Shown one piece after another: positions 1 through 8,988 of a DNA stretch of 64,000 nucleotides; position 1 is the first letter of the stretch; each line of letters opens with the position of its first letter. This DNA is from Streptomyces sp. NBC_00414 (GTDB taxonomy: Bacteria > Actinomycetota > Actinomycetes > Streptomycetales > Streptomycetaceae): assembly GCF_036038375.1 (NCBI RefSeq), contig NZ_CP107935.1:558001-622000 (forward strand). Direction: 5' to 3'. The position numbers and the translations under genes are program-made. The notes beneath the pieces were generated by a model. It saw nothing but the letters and a program-made list of their open reading frames with translations. It did not search any database and was not told the origin of the DNA.

Positions 1-3000
1 TCAGCCAGACCCACCTCTCCGGCGTCGGCTGCTCCGTCATGGGCGAGCTGCCGATCATGCCGACGACCGGAGCGGTCGACAACGTCGACCCCGATGCCTA
101 CCGCTCGACCTACTCGCACGACGACGAGGACGCCGAACCCGGCTACTACCGCGTCGGGTTGAAGACGTACGGCATCGACGCCGAGCTGACCGCCACCCCC
201 CGCACGGGATGGCAGCGCTACACCTTCCCCTCGACCGACCGCGCCAACGTCCTGTTCAACACGGGCAGGGCCAACCAGAAGGTGTTCGGCTCGGAGGTAC
301 ACGTCGTCGGCGACCGGACGGTCGAGGGCCGTGTCGAGGCCGGCAACTTCTGTGCGGGCAAGGACAAGCACACCATCTACTTCACGGCGACCTTCGACAG
401 GCCGTTCACCTCGCACGGCACCTGGCGCGGCAGCACTCCCACCCCCGGTGAGCGGGACGCGGCCGGCGAGGGCGGGAACGGCGGCTGGGTGACCTTCGAC
501 GCCGGCACCGATCGTGACGTCGTCGTCAAGGTGGGACTCTCCTACACGGGTGCCGAGGGCGCCCGGCAGAACCTGAAGGCGGAGACGGACGACTCGTACG
601 ACTTCGACGCCACTCGCGCGGCGGCGCATACGACCTGGGAGCAGCAGCTCGCCGCCGTCAAGATCGACGGTGGGTCGACCGAACGGCGGCGCGCCTTCTA
701 CTCGGCCCTCTATCACGCGCAGTTGCACCCGAACCTCGCCGGAGACGTCGACGGCCGCTACGCGGGCTTCGACGGAAAGACCCATGTCGCCTCGGGGTTC
801 ACGCCGTATCAGAACCTGTCACTGTGGGACACCCACCGGCCCCAGAATCAGCTGCTCCAGATGCTGCAGCCGAAGGTCGCCCGTGACGTCGCGTTGTCGG
901 TCGTCGCGATCGGACGGGACGGCGGCTGGCTGCCCCGCTGGTCGCTCGCCAACAGCGAGACCAACATTATGACCGGCGACCCGGTGACCCCCTTCCTCGT
1001 CGAGGCATGGTCCAAGGGCCTGCTGGCCGGCCACGAGAAGGAAGCGTACGCACTTCTCAGGAAGAACGCCCTCAGTACGCCGCCGGACGACTCCCCCTAC
1101 AACGGCCGTGCGGGAGTCGACGAGTACCAGAAGCGCGGTTACATACCCAGCGGGCTGGAACCGGGGAAGGACTGCCCGGACAAGGGCGGCGACAACGACT
1201 GCCGTCATCCCGCTTCGGCGACCATGGAGTACGCGGCGGCCGACGCGTCACTGGCACTGATGGCCAAGGGACTTGGGCACACCGCGGACGCCCGCGTGTT
1301 CGCGGCACGCGGCCAGTGGTACCGGAACCTGTGGGACTCCTCCATCAAGCAGTTCCGGCCGCGCACGACCGACGGCACCTGGCTGACTCCGTACGATCCC
1401 GTCGAGGCGGGCCACCAGTTCCATGAGGGCGGCGCCTACCAGTACCAGTGGCTGGTCCCGCAGGACCCGGCCGGGCTCGTCTCCCTGATGGGCGGCAAGC
1501 GGGAGACCGAGAAGCGGCTCGACTCCTTCTTCGCCTACGACAAGCTCCTCGCCGACCCCGCCAAGACCGCCCGCGAGGACTGGATCTCGGCACCGTACGA
1601 CTACTACGGGAAGCCGACCTACAACCCGAACAACGAGCCCGATCTGCACTCCCCGTACATGTACTTGTGGGCCGGCGCACCCGCCAAGACCGCCACCGTG
1701 GTCCGTGCCGCGATGACGCTCTTCACGGACGGGCCCGACGGTATGACCGGTAACGACGACCTGGGCACCATGTCGGCCTGGTACGTCTTCTCGTCCCTGG
1801 GCATCTACCCGACGACGAACGGCGGCGACTTCCTCGCCGTCTCCAGCCCGCAGTTCCCGTCGGCGGTCATTCGCATCGGCGCGTACGGGAAGAAGCAGGG
1901 CGGCACCCTGACCGTCAAGGCTCCGGGCACGAGCGACACCCAACGCTATGTGAAGCGGGCGAAGTTCGGCGGGAAGAACCTGAGCGCGACCTGGCTGGAC
2001 TGGGACGCGGTCGCCAAGGGAGGGAACCTCTCCTTCGAGATGGGCGACAAGCCGTCGGCATGGGGTACGGGCAAGGGCGCCGAGCCGCCGTCCGTGAACC
2101 GCGCGGCGGCCGATTCCCGCCGGCACCTCGACGCGTCGCTCCGCACCAGCTCCGACGTCCTGCCCACGGCTGACAGCGCGCAGAGTGTCCGTCTCAAGCT
2201 GGACGTGCTGGGCCAGTCCCCCGGCACACTGCGAGTGACCGTCGGCGCGAAGGCTCCCAGCGGCTGGACCGCGAAGACCTCCGAGCCCTTCTCCCTCGCG
2301 TCCCACCGGCTTCCGGTCCAGCGGACCGCGGCGGTGGACGTGAACGTGCCTGCCGGGACCGCGCCGGGTTCGTACACCGTGCGGATCACGGCGACCGCGA
2401 AGGGCGTGAAGAGCGTGGAACGCGTCGCGACCATCGAGGTGCGCGCCGCGGCCCGCTGCGCGGCGGACACCGAGGAGCAGTGTGCCGTCGAGCTCGGCAA
2501 GGAGGCGAACCACGACGGAACCGCGACCGTCGCGGCCTCCGACGCGGGCGACTTCGACGGAGGCGGGTGGAGCTACGACGGTGATCTGCTGCCCGCGGCG
2601 GGTCCGGTCGTCTGGGACGGCGTGACCTACGACGCTCCCGATCCGTCCGGGACGGCGGCGAACTTCGTCGAGGCGCGCGGTCAGGCCATGCTGCTCCCGG
2701 CCGGGTCGTACGGCGCGCTGCGTCTCGTCGCCGCGTCGCACCACGGCCCGGTGACGACCATGCTCACCGTCCGCTACACCGACGGGACCACCGCCGAAGT
2801 GCCGGTCACCGTGGGCGACTGGGCGGGATCGACACCGCAGGGCAGCACCGTGGCGCTGGAGATGCCGCACCGGATCAAGCGCGGGCAGGGCGTGGACGGC
2901 CCACCGGTGCGTCTGTTCGGTTCCTCGGCGGACCTGGACTCGTCGAAGACGGTGCGGTCTGTCGGCCTGCAGAACGATCCTCGGGTGCAGGTCTACGCGA

Positions 3001-3014
3001 TCACGCTCAAGTAG
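1..3014 (+). CDS. GH92 family alpha-1,2-mannosidase, 5' end missing
   Basis: Secreted-type exo-alpha-mannosidase that releases mannose from alpha-mannans or glycans. The reading frame is open from base 3, so the N-terminus lies outside the window. Family motifs are visible: HLSGVGCSVMGELPIMP at the left edge, GGWLPRWSLANSETN near bases 918-962, and the active-site segment GNDDLGTMSAWYVF near 1750-1790. After the catalytic part, about bases 2120-2440 encode an NEW3-like beta-sandwich, followed by a C-terminal beta-rich domain (about 2450-3010) probably used for carbohydrate binding. A strong hairpin follows the stop. Family assignment is firm; the natural substrate is inferred. Confidence 0.93.
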   Translation, partial: SQTHLSGVGCSVMGELPIMPTTGAVDNVDPDAYRSTYSHDDEDAEPGYYRVGLKTYGIDAELTATPRTGWQRYTFPSTDRANVLFNTGRANQKVFGSEVHVVGDRTVEGRVEAGNFCAGKDKHTIYFTATFDRPFTSHGTWRGSTPTPGERDAAGEGGNGGWVTFDAGTDRDVVVKVGLSYTGAEGARQNLKAETDDSYDFDATRAAAHTTWEQQLAAVKIDGGSTERRRAFYSALYHAQLHPNLAGDVDGRYAGFDGKTHVASGFTPYQNLSLWDTHRPQNQLLQMLQPKVARDVALSVVAIGRDGGWLPRWSLANSETNIMTGDPVTPFLVEAWSKGLLAGHEKEAYALLRKNALSTPPDDSPYNGRAGVDEYQKRGYIPSGLEPGKDCPDKGGDNDCRHPASATMEYAAADASLALMAKGLGHTADARVFAARGQWYRNLWDSSIKQFRPRTTDGTWLTPYDPVEAGHQFHEGGAYQYQWLVPQDPAGLVSLMGGKRETEKRLDSFFAYDKLLADPAKTAREDWISAPYDYYGKPTYNPNNEPDLHSPYMYLWAGAPAKTATVVRAAMTLFTDGPDGMTGNDDLGTMSAWYVFSSLGIYPTTNGGDFLAVSSPQFPSAVIRIGAYGKKQGGTLTVKAPGTSDTQRYVKRAKFGGKNLSATWLDWDAVAKGGNLSFEMGDKPSAWGTGKGAEPPSVNRAAADSRRHLDASLRTSSDVLPTADSAQSVRLKLDVLGQSPGTLRVTVGAKAPSGWTAKTSEPFSLASHRLPVQRTAAVDVNVPAGTAPGSYTVRITATAKGVKSVERVATIEVRAAARCAADTEEQCAVELGKEANHDGTATVAASDAGDFDGGGWSYDGDLLPAAGPVVWDGVTYDAPDPSGTAANFVEARGQAMLLPAGSYGALRLVAASHHGPVTTMLTVRYTDGTTAEVPVTVGDWAGSTPQGSTVALEMPHRIKRGQGVDGPPVRLFGSSADLDSSKTVRSVGLQNDPRVQVYAITLK

Positions 3015-3085
3015 CACCCGTTCGTTCGTAACTCGCGCGTGGCGCCTCGCGTCTCTCGCCTCTCGATCGGGATCGGGAGAGCGTC

Positions 3086-3120
3086 GGTGGCAGCGTGACC
3101 ATGACGGTCACGCTGCCACC
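3086..3120. terminator. Perfect 15-bp hairpin terminator
   Basis: GGTGGCAGCGTGACC-N5-GGTCACGCTGCCACC, a perfect 15-bp stem, lies 72 bp after the mannosidase stop and 125 bp before the end of the convergent hydrolase gene. It can serve both strands. No T-run follows, as is common in streptomycetes. Confidence 0.75.
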
Positions 3121-3244
3121 TTGGTGTGGGGTACCGCGAACGACGACAGCGGCTTCACACTCTTCCGAATCCATCGCGTCATGCCCGAGCGGTGGAGCCC
3201 GGCCGGGCCGCGGACACCGCCGTCCGGTTCGTCCGCGGCTGCCG

Positions 3245-3940
3245 TCACAGACTCAGCAACAGGTCCCGGACCGCAGCGGGCCGGGACAGGAACGGGTGGT
3301 GACCGGCGTCGAGTTCGACGACGCTGCCGGCCCGGCGGGCGAACTCGCGTTGCAGGCGCGCCGGGGTGCCACGGTCCTGGGCGCACACGAGGTACGTCGA
3401 GGGCACCTTCTGCCATGCGGCCGCCCCGACCGGCTGCCCGGTCACCCGCACGCTCTGCCGGGCGAGATGGTCCGCCGCATGTGCCTGCACCCCGGGATCG
3501 CAGTCCTGCAGGAACGTGGTTACGAGCAGCTCGGGCCGGACCCCGAAGGTACCGGCGGCGGGGTCCACGTCGAGGAACGGGGCGGGACCGCCGTCCCCGA
3601 ACTCCGACAGGCTCTGCCCGACCTCGGGCAGGTAGCTGGAGACCAGCAGCAGGTGGCGTACCGAGTCGATTCCCGCGGCGGCTTCCGCGGTGACGATGCC
3701 GCCGTAGCTGTGGGCGACCACGACGGTCGGCTCGTCCCCGGCCTGCAGCACCTCCCGCACCGCGGCGACGTCCTCGGGCAGCCCCGGACCGCCGGCGCCG
3801 CCGGGCAGGCCCGCCTCGCCGCAGCTCGGCAGCGCCGGGGCCACGCTCGACACACCCCGCTCCTCCAACAGTTCAGCGGTGCGGTGCCACCACCACGCCC
3901 CGTCCCGCACGCATGCCCCGTGCACGAACACAACTCTCAT
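3245..3940 (-). CDS. Alpha/beta hydrolase
   Basis: A 231-residue esterase-like hydrolase of the salicylate-esterase type. The N-terminus MRVVFVHGACVRDGAWWWH carries the oxyanion-hole HG motif, VVAHSYGG is the nucleophile elbow (Ser), and DAGHHPFLSRP near the C-terminus supplies the catalytic His. The start at 3940 is chosen because GGAGGTGGCG directly precedes it; upstream in-frame starts would run through the operator and into the neighbour's leader. It is divergent from a TetR gene with a palindrome between them, so it is probably that regulator's target. Substrate unknown. Confidence 0.87.
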   Translation of the reverse strand: MRVVFVHGACVRDGAWWWHRTAELLEERGVSSVAPALPSCGEAGLPGGAGGPGLPEDVAAVREVLQAGDEPTVVVAHSYGGIVTAEAAAGIDSVRHLLLVSSYLPEVGQSLSEFGDGGPAPFLDVDPAAGTFGVRPELLVTTFLQDCDPGVQAHAADHLARQSVRVTGQPVGAAAWQKVPSTYLVCAQDRGTPARLQREFARRAGSVVELDAGHHPFLSRPAAVRDLLLSL

Positions 3941-3984
3941 CGCCACCTCCACGTCGGCCTCGACTGCCTCCCTGTCGACGATAG

Positions 3985-4002
3985 ACGTAATGGCTGTTAC
4001 GT
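3985..4002. promoter_or_regulatory. TetR operator candidate between divergent genes
   Basis: ACGTAA-N6-TTACGT is a perfect inverted repeat midway between the start codons of the hydrolase (3940) and the TetR gene (4017). The position fits joint repression of both genes. Binding is inferred. Confidence 0.6.
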
Positions 4003-4016
4003 GAAAAAGTAGGGCG

Positions 4017-4667
4017 ATGGGCAGACGGCCACAACCACACATCAAGGAGAGGCTGCTCGACGCCTGCGCCGATCACGCCCTGGCACACGGCCTCCCCGAC
4101 CGGCTCGAACCGCTGGCCACCGCCACCGGTACCTCAGCCCGCATGCTGATCTATCACTTCGGCACCCGCGACGACCTCCTGCGGGCCGTCCTCGGGCGCG
4201 CGCGGCAACGTCAGCTCGACACCTTCGGCGACCTCCTGCGGGCGCGACCCGACGAGTTGTACACGGCCACCCTGAGCCGCGCCTGGACCTCCATCACCGG
4301 CCCGGACGGGCAGCCGTACCTGCGGATGTTCGGCCGGCTGCGCGAGAGTGCGGAGCAGCAGTTGTGGCCCGACTTCCGGCGCACCGCGACAACCGACTGG
4401 CTCAAGCCGCTCGAGGACGGCCTGCGCAGCATCGGCCGGCCGGATCTCGCGACGCTCGTTCTCGCCGTCATCCGTGGCCTCCTCATGGACCTGGACGCCA
4501 CCGGTGACACCGCCCGCACCGGCCAGGCGTTCCGCGACTTCCTCGGCTCAGTCGACCACCTGGCCGGCGGTGATCACCCAACCGTCCACCGCTCGCGGGG
4601 GCACGCCGGCAACAGCACGAGCAGCCCCGACGCGGCCCCCCTTCCCGGGAAACCACCAAGCGTCTGA
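4017..4667 (+). CDS. TetR/AcrR family regulator
   Basis: A 216-residue one-component repressor. The N-terminal HTH covers about residues 8-55 and includes the recognition-helix segment TGTSARMLIYHFGTRDDLL. The remaining residues form the helical ligand-binding and dimer domain. It is divergent from the alpha/beta hydrolase and the inverted repeat at 3985-4002 lies just upstream, so autoregulation and control of the hydrolase are likely. AGGGCG immediately before ATG is a weak ribosome site. The C-terminal 25 residues are low-complexity and unlike the family core. The ligand cannot be told from sequence. Confidence 0.88.
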   Translation: MGRRPQPHIKERLLDACADHALAHGLPDRLEPLATATGTSARMLIYHFGTRDDLLRAVLGRARQRQLDTFGDLLRARPDELYTATLSRAWTSITGPDGQPYLRMFGRLRESAEQQLWPDFRRTATTDWLKPLEDGLRSIGRPDLATLVLAVIRGLLMDLDATGDTARTGQAFRDFLGSVDHLAGGDHPTVHRSRGHAGNSTSSPDAAPLPGKPPSV

Positions 4668-4683
4668 TCATGTGCTTCAAGTA

Positions 4684-4711
4684 TCACAGCGCTGTTATAT
4701 TAGCGCTGTGA
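4684..4711 (+). promoter_or_regulatory. MarR autoregulatory operator overlapping a leaderless promoter
   Basis: TCACAGCGCT-N8-AGCGCTGTGA is a perfect 10-bp inverted repeat. Its spacer holds the -10 box TATATT (4696-4701), six nt before the GTG at 4708, and its right arm includes that start codon. A dimer bound here would block both the promoter and the first codon. Confidence 0.65.
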
Positions 4712-5196
4712 CATCTTCAGATCCCACCGCCGTACCCGATCCCTGGCACTCCCTGCACGCGCTTCTGGCAGCCATGGACGCCGAGATCGAGCAGGTCTAC
4801 GTCGAGCGGGGCATCGAGGGGGTGCGGCCTCGGTTCGCCTATCCGCTGATCCGGCTCGCCCACACCGGACCCCTGACCATTCGCGAGCTTGCGAAATCCC
4901 TGGACCGCTCGCACTCCGCGATCAGCCAGACCGTCGCCGCCATGCGCAAGGAGGACCTGGTCACCTCCGAGCCGGGGCCCGACGCCCGCACCCGGCGGAT
5001 CGAGCTGACCGAGCGCGGCAGGTCGCTGGTGCCGTTCCTGGAGGCGGAGTGGCGCGCCACCCATGAGACGGTCGCCGAGCTGGACGGTGAGGTCCCGTAC
5101 GCGATGACCGCCGTGGTCGAGGAGGTGCGGCGGGCGCTGGAACGCCGGTCGATGCGGCAGCGGATCCTCCACCACCTCGTCGAGCCACCGCGATGA
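4708..5196 (+). CDS. MarR family regulator
   Basis: A 162-residue winged-helix regulator. The HTH is visible as LTIRELAKSLDRSHSAISQ (about residues 52-70), followed by the wing VTSEPGPDARTRRIELTERG. The GTG start at 4708 is chosen because a -10 box ends six nt before it and the first turn of the protein matches family length; no Shine-Dalgarno is present, so translation should be leaderless. The stop overlaps the start of the exporter gene by ATGA, so the two genes are co-translated. Together they look like a self-regulated drug- or metabolite-efflux operon. Confidence 0.87.
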   Translation: MTSSDPTAVPDPWHSLHALLAAMDAEIEQVYVERGIEGVRPRFAYPLIRLAHTGPLTIRELAKSLDRSHSAISQTVAAMRKEDLVTSEPGPDARTRRIELTERGRSLVPFLEAEWRATHETVAELDGEVPYAMTAVVEEVRRALERRSMRQRILHHLVEPPR

Positions 5197-6497
5197 AAGG
5201 GCGCCTCCGCGTCCGGTTCCTCGACATCCGCCCGCTGCGTGGCAGTAGGTCGTTCCGCGGCCTGTGGATCGGCACCTCGGTCTCTCAACTCGGCAGCCAG
5301 ATAGCCAACATGGCGGTACTGGCCCAGGTCTGGGACCTGACCGGCAGCCCGGTGGGCACCGGTGCCATCGGGCTCGCCACCGGCCTGCCGATGGTGCTCT
5401 TCGGGCTGCTCGGCGGCACATTGGCCGACACCGTCGACCGCCGTGCGCTGGTGCGGGCCACCACCGCCGGCCAACTGCTGGCCGCCGCGGGGCTGTGCGC
5501 CCAGGCCCTGGCGCACAACCGCGACGTGCTGCTCCTGCTCGTTCTCGTCGCCGTGGGGACGAGTTTCAGCGCTCTGGGCGCTCCCGCCCGGCGCACCTTC
5601 CCCGTCCGGCTGTTGCCGGGGGACCAGGTCGCGGCCGGGCTCGCGCTGACCAACGTCTCCTTCCAGGCGGCGATGCTGACAGGTCCCGCCGTGGCCGGGC
5701 TGATCATCGCCCGCTGGGATTTCCCTGCCGCGTACGCGACCCAGGCAGCGGCCGTGGCGGTCTCGATGCTCGCGGTGATCCGCCTGCCCGCCATGCGGCC
5801 CGAAAGCGCCATGGCAGGCGGCAGACGACGGCCGGAGCGCGGCGGTTGGCGGATCCTCCTGCGCCGTCCGACGCTGTGGGGTTCGATGGCCACCGACCTG
5901 TCCGCAACACTGCTCGCCATGCCCATCGCGCTCTTCCCGCTCGTCAACGAGGTCCGCTTCGGGGGAAATCCGCAGACCCTCGGGCTGTTCCTCTCCGCCG
6001 TCGCGGTCGGCGGGATCACGGCCGGTCTACTCTCCGGAACAGTCACGCGCCGGCGTCGCGGCGGTCTCGTACAGCTGTCCGCGGCCGGTGTCTGGAGTCT
6101 GGCGCTGGCCTGTTTCGGTCTGGCGGGGCCGTTGTGGACGGCGCTCGCCTGCCTGGCCGTGGCGGGCGCCGCCGACACCGTGTCCGTCGTCACCCGCAGT
6201 GCCCTGGTCCAGATGGAGACCCCGGACGCGTACCGGGGACGGGTCTCCTCGGTGGAACACGTCATCGGTGTCGCGGGCCCCGAACTCGGCAACTTCCGTG
6301 GTGGCCTGCTGGCTTCGGCGACCTCCGCCTCCTTCTCCCTGGTCTTCGGCGGACTGTCCGCCATGCTGGCGATCGCCGCCGTGGCCGCGACCAACGCCCC
6401 GCTTCGCGCCTACCGCACGCCGCCTGCTGCCGCGACCCCGAAGGCTTCCGGGCCCGTCGACACGGCGGCGGCACCAGCAGCGGCGGCTGCCGACTAG
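5193..6497 (+). CDS. MFS transporter (EntS/MFS_3-like exporter)
   Basis: A 434-residue major facilitator protein with about 12 hydrophobic segments. FRGLWIGTSVSQLGSQIANM and the loop GGTLADTVDRRALVR (between TM2 and TM3) are typical of the transmembrane-effector/enterobactin-exporter branch. It begins with a 4-base overlap with the MarR gene, which shows co-expression. Export of a small hydrophobic compound or siderophore is inferred from the family and the regulator. The C-terminal 35 residues are Ala/Pro-rich and probably disordered. Confidence 0.88.
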   Translation: MKGRLRVRFLDIRPLRGSRSFRGLWIGTSVSQLGSQIANMAVLAQVWDLTGSPVGTGAIGLATGLPMVLFGLLGGTLADTVDRRALVRATTAGQLLAAAGLCAQALAHNRDVLLLLVLVAVGTSFSALGAPARRTFPVRLLPGDQVAAGLALTNVSFQAAMLTGPAVAGLIIARWDFPAAYATQAAAVAVSMLAVIRLPAMRPESAMAGGRRRPERGGWRILLRRPTLWGSMATDLSATLLAMPIALFPLVNEVRFGGNPQTLGLFLSAVAVGGITAGLLSGTVTRRRRGGLVQLSAAGVWSLALACFGLAGPLWTALACLAVAGAADTVSVVTRSALVQMETPDAYRGRVSSVEHVIGVAGPELGNFRGGLLASATSASFSLVFGGLSAMLAIAAVAATNAPLRAYRTPPAAATPKASGPVDTAAAPAAAAAD

Positions 6498-6598
6498 CTG
6501 TATCGATCCGCGGTGCTGCTGATTCGAGTGACCGGGCGGACGTGACCATCGGACAAACCGAGGTGCGGTTGCGCCTGCCGTCCGGGCACACTCTGCGT

Positions 6599-7441
6599 AT
6601 GGAAGCTGACTTGGCCGTGTCGCTTCAGGAGAGGGCCCTGCGGCATGTCGCCGCTTCGCCCAGGGGAGGGCCGCTCGCTCCTGACCTGCGGGTGACGATG
6701 CACTTCCATCCCGATCGTGTCGCGGGGAGCCGCCCCATCCTGGTCCAGATGGCGAAAGACGGTGTCTACCGGTCGCAGTTCGCGACGGGCACGAGCAACG
6801 GTGGCCTGACCGCTCATCCTGGTGGGGACCGGTGGCGCTGGGAGAGTCGCATCTTCGCCGGCGCGTACGACGGCGCGGCTGCTGAACAGCGCCCTGTGTA
6901 CGGCGCGTTGAACTACCGTCGTGATCCCTTCGGTGGCGCACCGCGGTTCGGCTCCTCGTACTTCAGACTCAGCCACGGGGCCGGTACGCGCGCTACGTTC
7001 TGCTACCCCGACAGTTCCGCCGAGCCTTCTTCCTTCGGTGTCGCCGACCGCTGCTCGCTCGTCGAGATGGCCGAGGCGGATGATGTGGACGCCTTGGACC
7101 GTCACATCGAGGCACAGATTCACGGGCCTGTCAGGTTCGAACTCGATTTAGAGGCACTGGTGTTGGATCCCAGCTATCGCGGCACGGAGGTCGAGTCCGA
7201 CGCTCGCCGCCTGTCATGCCCGATCGAATGGCATCCAGGTTTTCGGCTGAACGTGGATGAACTGCGACGCCACCCGACCTACCGCGGACAGGAATACGTC
7301 GACTTGGGAGTCGAGATCGCCGTGGACGGCCGGCTCGACCCCAGAATCATCGGAGACGCCGCCCGCACGGGCCGATACGCCCTCCAGGACCTCAAGAAGG
7401 TCTGGCACTGCCTGGCGCGCTTCGGCAATGACTCGGCTTGA
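6599..7441 (+). CDS. DUF3626 family protein
   Basis: A 280-residue protein of unknown function. PVYGALNYRRDPFGGAPRFG and SSYFRL (about residues 98-125) are typical of the DUF3626 family, and VYGALN/FGS-type segments recur in its members. No signal peptide or membrane helix is visible. ATG 6599 is chosen since the family begins with a helix like LAVSLQERALRHVA; GTG 6542 is an in-frame alternative and neither has a good ribosome site. A 71-residue gene follows after 27 bp and may be its partner. I cannot assign a reaction. Confidence 0.7.
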   Translation: MEADLAVSLQERALRHVAASPRGGPLAPDLRVTMHFHPDRVAGSRPILVQMAKDGVYRSQFATGTSNGGLTAHPGGDRWRWESRIFAGAYDGAAAEQRPVYGALNYRRDPFGGAPRFGSSYFRLSHGAGTRATFCYPDSSAEPSSFGVADRCSLVEMAEADDVDALDRHIEAQIHGPVRFELDLEALVLDPSYRGTEVESDARRLSCPIEWHPGFRLNVDELRRHPTYRGQEYVDLGVEIAVDGRLDPRIIGDAARTGRYALQDLKKVWHCLARFGNDSA

Positions 7442-7468
7442 GATCCAACCCGTAGGAGTCCTCGGTTC

Positions 7469-7684
7469 ATGGGGCACGGGTGGGTGTGGGCCCACGACTT
7501 GGAACACCTGGACCTGATCGGACGATTCGTGCAGGCGCCGCTGCGTGAGGAGATCCCCTGGTACGACCACGGCCGAAGGATGACCGTGGTGGCCCGCCTG
7601 CCCGCATGGATACAGCAAGCCAGGAACCGTGACGAGGCGCTGCGGGCCATCGCTCGGATCCGCGCTTCACTGCTGTGCACCTGA
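7469..7684 (+). CDS. Small hypothetical protein
   Basis: A 71-residue protein with GTAGGAG 11 nt before its ATG. It is rich in Trp, Arg and His, with the segment EIPWYDHGRRMTVVARLPAW. It starts 27 bp after the DUF3626 gene and is probably in the same transcript. I do not recognise a family. Confidence 0.5.
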   Translation: MGHGWVWAHDLEHLDLIGRFVQAPLREEIPWYDHGRRMTVVARLPAWIQQARNRDEALRAIARIRASLLCT

Positions 7685-7820
7685 GCCAGGAACATCGGGT
7701 CTGTCGCTGGTGGCGTCCCCGTCGCCGAGCCCTCTTCGGGACAGCCGCCCCTTCTTCGGGCCGGCCGTCCCCTCTTCGGGCTGCTTGCCTCCCAGGGGCC
7801 CGCTCCAGGGCCCGCCCCGT

Positions 7821-8615
7821 TCAGGCCAGCAGGACGTCGTCGCCCATGGTCCCGGGGACGACCAGCTCTGCCGACGGGGCCTCGGCCTCCACCGGCGTGC
7901 CGAAGTCCGACAGTGTCATCGTCGTCTCGGCCTTCATACCGCCGAAGTAGGACAGTCGGGCCTGGACGGCGCGTCCCTTCCCGTCGACCCACACGTCCGC
8001 GTAGACGGGCACGTCGTCGCCCAGTTCCTCGCGCACGCCGTCCAGCGCCTGCTTCGTCTTCGTCGTCATCCGGAGCGTCGCGGTGGCATGGTCGATCGTG
8101 CCCCGGTAGTGCACCGCAGGGGCGTCGTTCACCTGCTCCTTGCCCTCCTTCGACACCTGCCGCATCGCCTTCATCTGGCGGAGCAGGTGCTCCGGGTCGT
8201 TCAGCGGCGCCCGCAGGAAATAGCGGGTCAGGGCCTCGCTCCGGACGACCGAGGCCCACTTGCCCTCGCCGACCGCCCGCATGCCCTTCACATAGACGGT
8301 GTCGCCGACGAAGCGCTCCTCGACGGGGTCCATGCCGCTGCCCGTCAGGTCCACCGTGAGCCGGCCCCTGTCACCCGCCAGGTCGAAGGCGCCCTCGATC
8401 GTGAACGCGTACGTGGTGGGGCTGTCGGTGGACCGCATCTCGATCTTCTCGTCCACGCGGACGCTGTCCGCGCTCGTCCTCTCTATCGCGGCGCGCACGG
8501 CCGCCCCGTGGTCCACGGCCTTCTTCGCGCTCTCCCCCGAGTCACCGTCCAAACCGCCGGAACATGCCGTGCAGAGCAGGAGGACGGCGGCCGAGAAGAA
8601 GCGGGCACGGCGCAT
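7821..8615 (-). CDS. Secreted lipoprotein, LppX/LprAFG-like
   Basis: A 264-residue predicted lipoprotein. The N-terminus MRRARFFSAAVLLLCTAC is a lipid-type signal peptide with the acylated Cys at residue 18. The mature part, beginning with a Gly/Ser/Asp linker, alternates strands and helices with segments like FVGDTVYVKGM and VYADVWVDGKGRAVQARLSYFG, as in LolA/LppX-fold proteins that carry lipids or glycolipids. GGAG lies six nt before ATG 8615. It stands alone between a small hypothetical gene and the divergent MFS gene. The carried ligand is unknown. Confidence 0.83.
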   Translation of the reverse strand: MRRARFFSAAVLLLCTACSGGLDGDSGESAKKAVDHGAAVRAAIERTSADSVRVDEKIEMRSTDSPTTYAFTIEGAFDLAGDRGRLTVDLTGSGMDPVEERFVGDTVYVKGMRAVGEGKWASVVRSEALTRYFLRAPLNDPEHLLRQMKAMRQVSKEGKEQVNDAPAVHYRGTIDHATATLRMTTKTKQALDGVREELGDDVPVYADVWVDGKGRAVQARLSYFGGMKAETTMTLSDFGTPVEAEAPSAELVVPGTMGDDVLLA

Positions 8616-8988
8616 GGGCTCTCCGAGGAATCGTCGCTGCGGTGGGGTGGAGCCCGACAGGGCCCGTAGATCTTCGCACGAAACCGGTGAGGGGGCCCGA
8701 GAGTTTCGGCCGTGCGGCCCCGCCCCTCGGCTTACCGCCGGCTTGCCCCCGGCTCGGCGTCCACCTCCGCGTCGGTCACGAAGTTGTTCGCTTCCGTACG
8801 CCCTTCCTCTACGATCGAACGAAGTCAGCAACTACCGCATGACATCTGCCCGGTGACGGAGTCGGCGTGGGGTGCGCGTCCCCGCTCCACGCCACCATTG
8901 GACGGCTTCAGGCGCAGCCATGGGTCGGTGTTCCGGACGCCGGCGACCCCGTGTGGCGCGTCCCGCCGGGCGGCGAAAGGGATGCGTC
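8616..8988. other. Intergenic region between divergent lipoprotein and MFS genes
   Basis: 373 bp holding the divergent promoters. The stretch 8775-8830 is less G+C-rich than its surroundings and includes two GAACGAAGT/CGAAGTTG-like half-sites, so it is the likely control region. I see no gene or clear terminator in it. Confidence 0.4.

Noticed and set aside
1248..3017. Long open frame antisense to the mannosidase gene, and similar Arg-rich frames opposite most genes.
   Set aside because: They are shadows caused by the G/C-biased third codon positions of the true genes; no domains, no ribosome sites, and composition unlike real proteins here.
8564..8842. Plus-strand frame opposite the lipoprotein start and in the divergent gap.
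   Set aside because: It overlaps the signal peptide region antisense and has no ribosome site or recognisable protein pattern.
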